A stretch of DNA of 64,000 nt, from the NCBI GenBank assembly GCA_018069465.1, contig JAGPUW010000025.1, positions 372,001 to 436,000 of the forward strand, given 5' to 3'. Within the stretch, counting starts at the first letter, position 1; each line of letters opens with the position of its first letter. Below, one piece after another: positions 7,813 to 15,934 of the stretch. The DNA is from Gammaproteobacteria bacterium (lineage in GTDB: Bacteria; Pseudomonadota; Gammaproteobacteria; Pseudomonadales; Porticoccaceae). A model generated the notes under the pieces. That model was not told where the DNA came from. It saw only the letters and a list, made by a program, of their open reading frames with translations, and searched no databases. Both the position numbers and the translations under genes were made by a program.

Positions 7813-8922
7813 ATGACTCGAGTCCACCAATTACTCCCCAAAGCGGGCCTCATGGCTGCGTTGGTTTTTTCAATTGCCGCGTGTTCTGAAGCAAAACAGG
7901 ACGCTGAAGTAAAGCAGGCCGAAACTAAAAGCACTAGCTATGAGCCCCCGCGCAATTCTCTGGGCAAGCCCAACCTTCAAGGCGTTTGGGATTTCCGCAC
8001 CCTGACCCCACTCGAGCGACCCAAAGCCTTAGGCGATAAGGCCGTGTTCACCGCAGAAGAACAAGCCGCTTTCCGCGCACAGGCAGTCGATGCCACAGAT
8101 GTTGATAAATTAAGAGAAAAAACGGCGAAGACGGATGCCGCTACCGATATTGAAGGCGCCTACAACAACTTCTGGATGGATTACGGCACCACAATGAACG
8201 AGGATAGAAGAACCTCTCTCATCATTGATCCCGCTAATGGCCGCCTACCCAAGCTGACCGAAGAAGCCGTGGCGCGGATGAAAGAAGACCATGCCCGCAT
8301 CCCTCCGGTACGCGCCATTGTCTCCATCGGTATCACCAACTTCCTACCAGCAGGACCAGAAGCTCTGGGGCTCTCTGAGCGCTGCATGCTAAGCTTTAAC
8401 GCCGGCCCACCCCTCATACCCAGCGCCTACAACAACAATCTGAGAATCATCCAGACACCCAAGCACGTAGTGATTTTCACTGAAATGATTCACGATGCCC
8501 GCGTGGTTCCCATAGATGGCCGCGCACACTTGCCGGCAGAAATGACCAAGTGGACCGGTGACTCACGAGGCCATTGGGAAGGCGATACGCTAGTGGTTGA
8601 AACAACAAACTTCACCGGAAAAACACCCACTTTCCAGCTACCCCTAAACCTCAACGAACCTGAACTAAACGGCGTCGTTGGCACCGGTGAAAACCTCACC
8701 TTGATCGAACGCTTTACTCGCACCAGCGACTCACGCGTGACCTATGAATACACCGTGAACGACCCTAGCACTTTCACCAAGCCTTTCACTGTCTCTATTC
8801 CACTCAAGGCGACGGACGATCAAATGTTCGAATACGCTTGCCACGAGGGGAATCACGGTGCCGCAGGCATGCTATCTGGCGCCCGCCAGGCCGAGAAAGA
8901 GGCCGCTGCAGCAGCCCTCTAA
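7813..8922 (+). CDS. Secreted lipoprotein of unknown function
   Basis: 369 aa. The start at 7813 has GGAG seven bases upstream and gives a proper lipoprotein signal peptide with Cys after SIAA; an upstream in-frame start at 7765 adds only a poor leader. The mature part carries the family signatures GKPNLQGVWDFRTLTPLERP (around residue 40), a central region ending in SERCMLSF, and GHWEGDTLVVETTNFTGKT in the C-terminal half. The last motif recurs in the protein at 11377, so the two are distant paralogues. This family is common in marine Gammaproteobacteria and Acidobacteria; no reaction is known to me. Likely anchored to a membrane facing the periplasm. Confidence 0.8.
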   Translation: MTRVHQLLPKAGLMAALVFSIAACSEAKQDAEVKQAETKSTSYEPPRNSLGKPNLQGVWDFRTLTPLERPKALGDKAVFTAEEQAAFRAQAVDATDVDKLREKTAKTDAATDIEGAYNNFWMDYGTTMNEDRRTSLIIDPANGRLPKLTEEAVARMKEDHARIPPVRAIVSIGITNFLPAGPEALGLSERCMLSFNAGPPLIPSAYNNNLRIIQTPKHVVIFTEMIHDARVVPIDGRAHLPAEMTKWTGDSRGHWEGDTLVVETTNFTGKTPTFQLPLNLNEPELNGVVGTGENLTLIERFTRTSDSRVTYEYTVNDPSTFTKPFTVSIPLKATDDQMFEYACHEGNHGAAGMLSGARQAEKEAAAAAL

Positions 8923-8963
8923 AAGATCTATCCGCAGAGCTCGCCCTATGGCAGCTCTCACCT

Positions 8964-9018
8964 AAAAATGAGCCATTGACGTCGATTAAATAATCTTCAT
9001 CAATGGCTCATTTTTTTT
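8964..9018. terminator. Strong intrinsic terminator
   Basis: Arms TGAGCCATTGA (8969-8979) and TCAATGGCTCA (9000-9010), flanked by A5 and T8 that extend the stem to about 16 bp. The run of T on the plus strand ends transcription of the 7813 gene; the A run makes it possibly bidirectional. Confidence 0.85.
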
Positions 9019-9832
9019 AAACAATTATCACCCTCATCGTAAAACCTAAAAACCCTCAGCACATATTGCCAACACCCTTCTTTGCCTGTCGTCATACGGG
9101 CCGTTAAATTAAGCGCTAAATAACAGATTAGCGCGGCACGCTGTCAGCTTCCTTTGGCAGTATTCAGCGTGAAAACGAATCCGACATACCTATTAAACTA
9201 ATAACAACTAAAGGTAGTGACGATTACAAGCCCGCCACGCCCGGCAAAGAGCAGCAGCAATGCAAGCACCGATGAGCGCTGTTATCACTACCACCAAGGA
9301 CTGTATTTAAGCGGCGAGCCTGCTCGACTCACCCATTAAACGAGAGAACCCTTATTGCTTCTGGATAAAGCACAATGTCAGAACGAAGCTATTACCAGCT
9401 TAAGCCAAGCCCTCGCTTACGAAATTTTAAATGCGGCACGCCGCCATCAGCATTGAGTAACGAAAACCCAGGTGAAAGCGCTAGCGTAGTGAATTATGTA
9501 CAAAAACCACGACATCAAAATAGACAGCGTTAAAAGCGAAATTTCACAAAGGCTCCCCCGCTACTCAGACAGAGCAATGGGCGATTGATTGAAATAGGAG
9601 GGAAAAGGAAGGAAGGTGCTGAAAACAGGGTTAAACAAACAGCGCTATCTATCAAAAATTGCCTGCGGCTGGTAAATGTCCGAAAACAATAACCAGCAAA
9701 AAAGGATGATTAGCAGGAGACTTTAAATCTAGGCAGGATAAAAACATTTCTAAAATTACTCATCCAAATTTGCCGGCATAAATCTACGCAACGACTAACC
9801 TGGATGATCACATAAAGCAGGTGCCGCCAGTA
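9019..9832. other. Gene-free stretch, probably decayed
   Basis: About 800 bases with no supportable gene on either strand. One open stretch of 34 codons (9352-9456, plus strand) has coding-like composition (Leu/Ala/Gln rich, helical) but no start, no ribosome site and stops close by in all frames upstream. It may be a worn-down gene fragment. No hairpin array, RNA gene or repeat was recognised. Confidence 0.4.
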
Positions 9833-9988
9833 CTACATATTTTCCAGGCACTCAGGTATCTCTTCTGATGTTGAGGTTTCAATTAAGCACATAGTATCCT
9901 TTACCTGAACGCCCCAATAAATGCTCCAGCCGATAATAATAACTATTGAACAAACTGCCGCCACTTTTCCTAATGTATTCGTTGTCAT
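9833..9988 (-). CDS. Small membrane protein (51 aa)
   Basis: A 51-residue frame from ATG 9988 to TAG 9833. It opens with MTTNTLGKVA, then one clear transmembrane helix (about residues 9-26, AAVCSIVIIIGWSIYW) and an acidic tail with two Cys residues. It starts 18 bases after the stop of the membrane-protein gene 10007-10513 and has GAGAG six bases upstream. It thus looks like the third gene of the operon 11161-9833. Function unknown; by position it may be a subunit or stabiliser of the DUF6644-like proteins. Confidence 0.6.
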   Translation of the reverse strand: MTTNTLGKVAAVCSIVIIIGWSIYWGVQVKDTMCLIETSTSEEIPECLENM

Positions 9989-10006
9989 AATTACTCTCAA
10001 GAAGAC

Positions 10007-10513
10007 CTATGAAAACCCTATCCAGCGACCATTAGCCGCCACACTAAACCATATCAGCAAGTTAGTCACAGCCACCAACTTTACCACCCAGGCATCCACG
10101 GCATCTGATTGCGGACCGTTCGACCCGATAACCTCAGGTGCTCGAGCATAAATAGAACTGCGAATACTCAACAAAAACACGATACCCATTGCCAAGCCGG
10201 CCATTTTAGCCCAGAAAAAGGAATTGGTGGCAAGCTTCATAGCGATGGCAGATGCTTCATAAATACCGGAAAGGATAATGCCGGCCAGCCCTATGTAGAT
10301 CCATTTCTTTGTATTGCGAATAATAATGTCAGAGGGAACCCCTGTGAGCACTACGTTAAGCATGCGCAAATCGCCCAGTATGAGCATGCCACAAAGCATA
10401 ACCATGCTAAGTATGTGTACGGCCTGCACCATCGAGAACAAGCCAGCCGATGTTCTAGCAAGATCAGATAACCAGGAAGCATCTAACCATTCAAATATAA
10501 AAACTACATCCAT
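10007..10513 (-). CDS. DUF6644-like integral membrane protein
   Basis: 168 aa, four predicted membrane helices: about residues 25-50 (VQAVHILSMVMLCGMLILGDL), 70-90, 100-120 and 140-162. His32 with LGDLR after the first helix and the WFSVAANGRWIGF ending recur in the neighbour at 10586, so the two are related. His-containing helices recall small cytochrome-b-like membrane proteins, but haem binding is not shown. Start ATG with AAGGGGA ten bases upstream. Second gene of an operon with 10586-11161. Confidence 0.7.
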   Translation of the reverse strand: MDVVFIFEWLDASWLSDLARTSAGLFSMVQAVHILSMVMLCGMLILGDLRMLNVVLTGVPSDIIIRNTKKWIYIGLAGIILSGIYEASAIAMKLATNSFFWAKMAGLAMGIVFLLSIRSSIYARAPEVIGSNGPQSDAVDAWVVKLVAVTNLLIWFSVAANGRWIGFS

Positions 10514-10585
10514 CTTTATTTCCCCTTAGGGCCTTAACTTAAAATTCATCGCCAAAGCGCGCTGTTAACTAGTTTTTGCAACGAG

Positions 10586-11161
10586 TTATTCGAATGCTGC
10601 TAATTCATTAACACAGCCAGCCGCCCAATACATAAAGTGGGGCATCTCTTTGTGGCAATCCCACCAGTCGTAAGCCATGTTACGCCCGGAAGCCACTACC
10701 AAAATCCAAAGGCAAAGCGACAAGGCCGCACCCACACGTATTCGCTTCGGTGGAACAGGGTCGTTATCCCAGCTCATATCAGAAGCACGCGTCATATTGC
10801 GTATCAATAAAGCATTGACACCCGCAGCAATAATGAACACGACTTTAATTCGAAACCATATACTTTGCGTAGACCTGATTGGAATCGCATAATATAAGAG
10901 CGCCCCACTAATCAGCATGACGATAAAGCCTATCATCATGGGCTTATCGAGGCGTTCGACCAAGGTAGAAGCCGGCAGCTCTTTAAAAGCCACGCCCAGC
11001 AAACGCAGGTCGATAACCAGTAACATACCGAGAAAAAGTGTCAGGGTTAGTACATGAGTCCCCTCCACCCAGCCATAGGCATATAAGGCCTCATGCAGAT
11101 TAGTACTTGATTGAAAGCCATCAAGCCATGTTGCAAATTTGAAAAGAAGCTCATTGAGCAT
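10586..11161 (-). CDS. DUF6644-like integral membrane protein
   Basis: 191 aa from ATG 11161, which has GGGGAA upstream; a GTG 15 bases earlier is also possible. Four predicted helices: about 30-50 (GTHVLTLTLFLGMLLVIDLR), 68-88, 98-118 and 140-158. It shares the pattern His, LG-DLR, and a C-terminal VVASGR-AYD with the downstream gene. The C-terminal tail has a WWDCHKEMPHFMYWAAGC segment with two Cys and two His, unusual and possibly metal- or haem-related. Function unknown. Confidence 0.7.
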   Translation of the reverse strand: MLNELLFKFATWLDGFQSSTNLHEALYAYGWVEGTHVLTLTLFLGMLLVIDLRLLGVAFKELPASTLVERLDKPMMIGFIVMLISGALLYYAIPIRSTQSIWFRIKVVFIIAAGVNALLIRNMTRASDMSWDNDPVPPKRIRVGAALSLCLWILVVASGRNMAYDWWDCHKEMPHFMYWAAGCVNELAAFE

Positions 11162-11376
11162 TGTTTTGTTCCCCACGTCTTGAGATGCTTATTATTACGC
11201 AAACAGCTATCATCGCGCAATTGATGTAACGCAATGATCTTACTAGAAAGGGATCTTTCAGGCGAGTCCTACCTTTAAAGCGCCAATCATCTTTTACTTA
11301 CTAAGTATTTTAACCTCCCTTGAAATACCCTAGCTGACTCGCCCCTACGGCTTCCCATGTGCGCCTCAGGTAGGTT

Positions 11377-12267
11377 ATGCTTGGTTATTCGATAAAAACT
11401 ATGGGAAGCTTACTTGTGAATTTAAATTCTATGCGGAAGATAACTCTGCTCTCGGTACTATCAATCTTGTCAGCAGGTGTTCTCGCCGCAGACAGCAGCT
11501 ATAAAGCACCACGTGCCACTGATGGCGTTCATCCAGATTTCAATGGTATTTGGCAGGCAATGAATGAAGCCAATTACGATGTGGAAATGCATATGGCTCG
11601 CCCATCCATGGCCCTGCGCGATGGCCCCGGCGGCCCCGTCCCCTCTAAAGACACGGTAAAACTCGGTGCTGTGGCTGCCGTACCCCCCAGTCTGGGTGTG
11701 GTTGAAGGCGGAAAAATCCCCTATAAGCCTGAAGCACTGGCACTCAAAAAAGAAAACCAGTTACATTGGCTCGAACGCGACCCAGAGATCAAATGCTATC
11801 TCCCCGGCGTGCCACGAGCGACTTATATGCCCCAGCCCTTCCAGATTTTTCAGGGCGATGACTCGGTATTCATTACCTATCAGTATGCCGGTGCCGATAG
11901 AGATATTTTCATGAAAGACCCTGGCCCAGCCCCCGTTGATAGCTGGATGGGACAATCGGTTGCATCTTGGGATGGCGACACGCTGGTTGTTGATGTTACT
12001 GGTTTAAGCCCATCAACCTGGCTTGACCGCTCGGGTAACCACCACAGCGACCAGCTGCACGTCGTTGAGCGATACACCCTGGTTGGCCCTAACCACATTC
12101 AGTATGAAGCTACCCTGACTGATCCACAGACTTACACCAAGCCCTGGAAAATCAGCATGCCTCTCTACCGTCGCATGGAAGCCAACGTACAATTACTCGA
12201 CTTTAAATGTGCTGAATTTGTCGAAGAATTGCTCTACGGAGAATTGCGCGCCAAGCCCCTCGACTAA
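11377..12267 (+). CDS. Secreted protein of unknown function, paralogue of 7813-8922
   Basis: 296 aa. Start uncertain: ATGs at 11377, 11401 and 11431 all lack a strong ribosome site; the last gives a clean signal peptide (MRKITLLSVLSILSAGVLAA). The mature protein opens with GVHPDFNGIWQAMNEANYD and later has WDGDTLVVDVTGL, HVVERYTL and DPQTYTKPWKI, matching WEGDTLVVETTNF, LIERFTR and DPSTFTKPFTV of the protein at 7813. It is followed 68 bases later by the DUF6152 gene, an association typical of this family. Probably periplasmic; role unknown. Confidence 0.75.
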   Translation: MLGYSIKTMGSLLVNLNSMRKITLLSVLSILSAGVLAADSSYKAPRATDGVHPDFNGIWQAMNEANYDVEMHMARPSMALRDGPGGPVPSKDTVKLGAVAAVPPSLGVVEGGKIPYKPEALALKKENQLHWLERDPEIKCYLPGVPRATYMPQPFQIFQGDDSVFITYQYAGADRDIFMKDPGPAPVDSWMGQSVASWDGDTLVVDVTGLSPSTWLDRSGNHHSDQLHVVERYTLVGPNHIQYEATLTDPQTYTKPWKISMPLYRRMEANVQLLDFKCAEFVEELLYGELRAKPLD

Positions 12268-12335
12268 TATTAGACGAGATGCAATAGTTTAATTAATCAG
12301 TATTAAATAGTTTTGTAACCCGAGGTCACTCTATT

Positions 12336-12758
12336 ATGTCTTTTAAAAAAATTGCTTCAGCTGCTGGATTAGTGCTTGGCGCCTTAGCCTCCACTCAGTC
12401 CTATGCCCACCACGCCTTTGGCGCTGAGTTCGACGCCAAATCCCCACTCACTTTACGCGGCAATGTCACCCGAATTGAGTGGGTAAACCCCCACGCCTGG
12501 TTCCACATTGAAGTTGCCAAAGCCGACGGCGTCAAAGAAGCCTGGAGAATTGAAGGCGGCACCCCCAACACCTTGCTGCGTCGGGGCATTAACAAGCGCT
12601 CTATCGCTATCGGTACTGAAATTGTTGTTGATGGCTACTGGGCGAAAGATCGTTCTAACAGTGCCAACGGGCGCAACATCACCCTGGCCAACGGCAAGAA
12701 AATGTTTATGGGCTCATCCGGTACTGGCGCACCAGAAGATGGCGCGGACAAGAAGTAA
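12336..12758 (+). CDS. DUF6152 family exported protein
   Basis: 140 aa. Signal peptide (residues 1-24, ending SYA) followed at once by HHAFGAEFD, TLRGNVTRIEWVNPHAWFHIEV and the NTLLRRG and VDGYWAKDRSN segments that define this family. A small periplasmic beta-rich domain with an N-terminal His pair. Ribosome site GAGG upstream. Found with the secreted protein genes before it, and followed by the cytochrome-like lipoprotein. Molecular role is not known. Confidence 0.8.
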   Translation: MSFKKIASAAGLVLGALASTQSYAHHAFGAEFDAKSPLTLRGNVTRIEWVNPHAWFHIEVAKADGVKEAWRIEGGTPNTLLRRGINKRSIAIGTEIVVDGYWAKDRSNSANGRNITLANGKKMFMGSSGTGAPEDGADKK

Positions 12759-12790
12759 GCACTGATAGCTAACTCAGGGAAGCGCATTAA

Positions 12791-13285
12791 ATGAAGCAGT
12801 CCAAACTCGCACTCGCAGTCCTTTTTTTGGCACTTACGGGCTGCGGCCCCTCCGAGCAAGCAAAGACGCCGGAGGAGCAAACTGGATCCAACCCCTTCAA
12901 ACTGAGTGGTGACGTTAAGCACATCATGCAGTGGGTGCTGGATCCAGCGGCGGATGGTGTCTGGGATTCTGCGGGCAGCATCATCACCGCTGCAGGCACT
13001 AAAGAGCTAGCGCCAACCACGGACGAGGGCTGGATGGCCGTTGAGCACAGCGCTGCAGTGGTTGCGGCCAGCGGCAATTTACTATTAATGCCCGGCCGAG
13101 CTGTCGACGATGAGGGCTGGCAGAACATTGCCCAGGGCCTTGTCGAAGCCGGCTTACTTGCCCAGGCTGCTGCAAAAAACCAGGACTCCGATGCGCTCTT
13201 CGATGCCGGTGGTCAAATTTACCGTGTTTGTAAAGCTTGCCACTCGGTTTATATTCAGGACGAAGAAGCCACAGACACTCTTTAG
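12791..13285 (+). CDS. Lipoprotein with c-type haem motif (cytochrome c'-like)
   Basis: 164 aa. Lipoprotein signal with lipobox LTGC at residues 15-18. A CKACH haem-binding motif lies near the C-terminus (about 150-154), as in cytochrome c' proteins, which are four-helix bundles with the haem site at the end; the rest is mostly helical, in agreement. Likely a membrane-tethered periplasmic electron carrier. Ribosome site AGGGAAG. It closes a run 11377-12336-12791 on the same strand and is followed by a strong hairpin. Confidence 0.75.
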   Translation: MKQSKLALAVLFLALTGCGPSEQAKTPEEQTGSNPFKLSGDVKHIMQWVLDPAADGVWDSAGSIITAAGTKELAPTTDEGWMAVEHSAAVVAASGNLLLMPGRAVDDEGWQNIAQGLVEAGLLAQAAAKNQDSDALFDAGGQIYRVCKACHSVYIQDEEATDTL

Positions 13286-13327
13286 TTCCAGCCGATAACT
13301 ACCTAGCTCCAAGCGAAAACTACAGCA

Positions 13328-13369
13328 CCGATCAAATTGCACAAACTTCTATCTGTGTAATTTGATCGG
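13328..13369. terminator. Hairpin between convergent genes
   Basis: Arms CCGATCAAATTGCACA (13328-13343) and TGTGTAATTTGATCGG (13354-13369), 16 bp with one G-T pair and a 10-base loop. No long T run, but its site between two converging genes suggests a shared terminator. Confidence 0.55.
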
Positions 13370-13422
13370 ACTTGCTGAACATTCCCCAGCGCTGACTTCT
13401 CAGCAATTCTTTTTATAACCCG

Positions 13423-14016
13423 CTATTGCAGCATTTGTTTTTTCACAAAACCGTCGCGAAACTCCAAACTCTCCGTATAAAAGCCTGTCGTACTGAGCGT
13501 TACAGTCACGGCCTGTGCGCCATGATTTGCCCAGAACCAGCCGTGTATACCATCAAAGGGCGCTATAAATGTGCCGTTTTCATGATCACCCTCACCCAGG
13601 CTGTAACTTTCCTCGTAGCCCTCAATCTCGTGGGATTCACCGTGGAAGTCAAACGAAACCGGGCTGCTAATGCCAGCCGGGTTTTTAGTGACAGTCCAGT
13701 GATAGAGCATGCTACTGCCTTTGCTCAGCTGGTATTTGTACTCCACGAACTCAAAGGGTAATAACTCGAACGAGACGCTCTGCTGATGGAAACCACCCTC
13801 TTCTTTACGCACCGTCTCGCCACTGGCAGCCACCGGTTGCGACAAGCCCGAAATACCTAAAGCCTCACCCACCCCCAGCGGGTCTCGATTAAACTCAGCC
13901 GGTAAAATAAACACGCCTAGAATGACGGCCGCGACCAGTAGCGCCAATAAAGTGGCGAGAAGAATCTTGCGCTTATCTGTTTGTAGAACCACTATTTCCG
14001 ATGTCCTCGTATTCAT
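13423..14016 (-). CDS. Membrane-anchored periplasmic protein
   Basis: 197 aa. One N-terminal membrane helix (about residues 18-40) preceded by a short basic cytoplasmic part, so the bulk (41-197) faces the periplasm. The outside part has a beta-rich pattern with SFELLPFEFVEYKYQL, SMLYHWTV, DFHGES and GIHGWFWANHG: aromatic and His-rich, like cupredoxin-type or metal-related beta sandwiches, though this is only impression. It follows the HupE/UreJ-like gene by 25 bases and is likely cotranscribed. Ribosome site GAGAGG. Confidence 0.65.
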   Translation of the reverse strand: MNTRTSEIVVLQTDKRKILLATLLALLVAAVILGVFILPAEFNRDPLGVGEALGISGLSQPVAASGETVRKEEGGFHQQSVSFELLPFEFVEYKYQLSKGSSMLYHWTVTKNPAGISSPVSFDFHGESHEIEGYEESYSLGEGDHENGTFIAPFDGIHGWFWANHGAQAVTVTLSTTGFYTESLEFRDGFVKKQMLQ

Positions 14017-14041
14017 AACTGCCTCTCTCTAACTGTCTAAT

Positions 14042-14770
14042 TTATGCCCACAAATAAGCGCAAAATTGATAACCCGCCAACATAAAGCCCAGGCTCATCA
14101 GTACCGTATTGGCCGCAAATGCCTGCTGTTGAAAGCTGCTGCGTTGGCGCCACTGCCCCAAAATCACCACGATACAGGCCAGCGCAAGTGCCTGACCAAT
14201 CTCCACCCCGACATTGAAGCTCAACATATTAACCACCAGACTATCTGTCGACAGTGATAAGTCCTGTAATTTGGTCGCCAGACCGAGCCCGTGAAACAGG
14301 CCGAAGATCAGCACCGCCGCCTTCGCGTTTAACTGACATCGGAAAATTTGCTTAAAGCCATTCATGTTTTCAAAAGCTTTATAAGCCACGGAAAGCCCAA
14401 TAATAGTGTCGATTAGATAGGCATTTACGTTCCATTCCAGTAGCACCCCACCCATCAATGTCAGGCTGTGGCCCAGTGTGAACAGGCTGACGTAGATAAG
14501 GACATCCTTCAGACGCCGTAGAAAAAACACCACACCAAGCAGATACAGCAGGTGGTCGTAGCCAGTCACCATATGCTTGGCACCCAGATACATGTAGGGA
14601 ATCACAGCCGGGCCATCGAGGCCTTCCACAAAGCGAGCATTAGCACCGGACATATTATGAGCGGCGGCAAACGCGGACATCAGCATCAGCACCGCAGCTA
14701 GCCAAAGACCGCGCGAACCCGGGTTTAAGAAGCGCTTTATTGAGCCCCTATCAGCACAGTATTTTCTCAT
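14042..14770 (-). CDS. HupE/UreJ-like membrane protein
   Basis: 242 aa. After a signal-like first helix ending in AAAH, about six further helices. Family marks: GAKHMVTGYDHLLYLLGVVFFL (about 65-86), FTLGHSLTLM (about 97-106) and FGLFHGLGLATKL (about 156-168). HupE/UreJ proteins are linked to nickel or cobalt transport near hydrogenase and urease genes, but this subfamily is widespread without them, and no such enzymes are seen here. Likely cotranscribed with the anchored periplasmic protein downstream. Confidence 0.75.
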   Translation of the reverse strand: MRKYCADRGSIKRFLNPGSRGLWLAAVLMLMSAFAAAHNMSGANARFVEGLDGPAVIPYMYLGAKHMVTGYDHLLYLLGVVFFLRRLKDVLIYVSLFTLGHSLTLMGGVLLEWNVNAYLIDTIIGLSVAYKAFENMNGFKQIFRCQLNAKAAVLIFGLFHGLGLATKLQDLSLSTDSLVVNMLSFNVGVEIGQALALACIVVILGQWRQRSSFQQQAFAANTVLMSLGFMLAGYQFCAYLWA

Positions 14771-14986
14771 TGCTATGTTTTATCACCCCATGTAATCCAC
14801 TAGTAGCACCATCGAATGAAGACGAGCCCCTTACTTCGCCCCGTATTCTAACAGCAGATAAAGCACTAGTGATAATGCCAGCAGCACCCTGTCTATTTTC
14901 AACGCCTGCCTGTGCTAAGCTCTGCTCATAAACTGATAACACACCAATATACCCCGCAAACCACCAGCGGATGGGAGGTGCTCAAG

Positions 14987-15778
14987 ATGAGTGACACAGT
15001 CAATTCCATTGTGATGACCCAGCATGGTTATGGTCAGCAAGCGAGCAGTTTTGAGTCCCTTGCCGCCGAGCGTTTACATCGCAAACAAAGGCTCACCGCT
15101 GCTTTCCGCCTCTTTGGCAAATTTGGTTTTGACGAGGGTGCCGCCGGTCATATTACCGTGCGCGACCCCGAGCACCCCGACCACTTTTGGGTTAACCCCT
15201 TTGGTGTCTCCTTCAAAACCATCAAAATGTCGCAACTGCTACTGGTCAATCACCAGGGCGAAATCGTCGAGGGCGACGGCCTGCTAAATGGTGCCGCCTT
15301 TACTATTCACGGCAACATTCACGCCGCCCGGCCCGATATTATCGCCGCTGCCCACGCCCATTCCGTGTACGGTAAAAGCTGGTCTTCGCTGGGTAAAAAG
15401 CTCGACCCCATCACCCAGGACTCCTGCGCCTTTTACGAGGATCACGCATTATTCGATGACTTCACTGGCGTTGTGCTAGATATGAACGAAGGCAAGCGTA
15501 TCGTCTCCGCTCTCGGCCAGAACAAGGCCTGCATTCTGCAAAATCACGGTCTGCTCACCGTTGGCGCTAGCGTCGATGCCGCCGCCTGGTGGTTTATCAC
15601 CATGGAGCGCAACTGCCAGGCCCAATTGCTGGCCGAAGCCGCTGGCACACCCAAATTAATACGCCCCGATATTGCACGGCTCACCTATCAAACCGTTGGC
15701 AGCGAAGAGTCTGGCAAGTTCGCCTTTCAATCCCTCTACGATGTCATTATTCACGAACAGGCCGATATGTTTGACTGA
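14987..15778 (+). CDS. Class II aldolase/adducin family protein
   Basis: 263 aa from ATG 14987, which has GGGAGGTG nine bases upstream; a start at 14912 would add a poor leader. Family marks: GHITVRDPEHPDHFWVNPFG (about 50-70), the zinc ligands in AAHAHSVYGKSWSSLG (about 124-139), ILQNHGLLTVG (about 183-193, third His). Such proteins act as aldolases or decarboxylases on small sugar phosphates or related compounds; the substrate here is unknown. No clear operon partner. Confidence 0.85.
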   Translation: MSDTVNSIVMTQHGYGQQASSFESLAAERLHRKQRLTAAFRLFGKFGFDEGAAGHITVRDPEHPDHFWVNPFGVSFKTIKMSQLLLVNHQGEIVEGDGLLNGAAFTIHGNIHAARPDIIAAAHAHSVYGKSWSSLGKKLDPITQDSCAFYEDHALFDDFTGVVLDMNEGKRIVSALGQNKACILQNHGLLTVGASVDAAAWWFITMERNCQAQLLAEAAGTPKLIRPDIARLTYQTVGSEESGKFAFQSLYDVIIHEQADMFD

Positions 15779-15934
15779 GCCAAGCCCCCTCGCCCCCTTA
15801 TTCATTGCGCTGCAAAACAGCCCTTATTACCCACTATTTCTCAGTGACCGCTACCGACTAAGACCTGTATCGCCGCAAACACTGACTAAAGAAAGGCCCG
15901 CTGCCAGCTCAGTTTTTATGGCGGGGATACGCGT

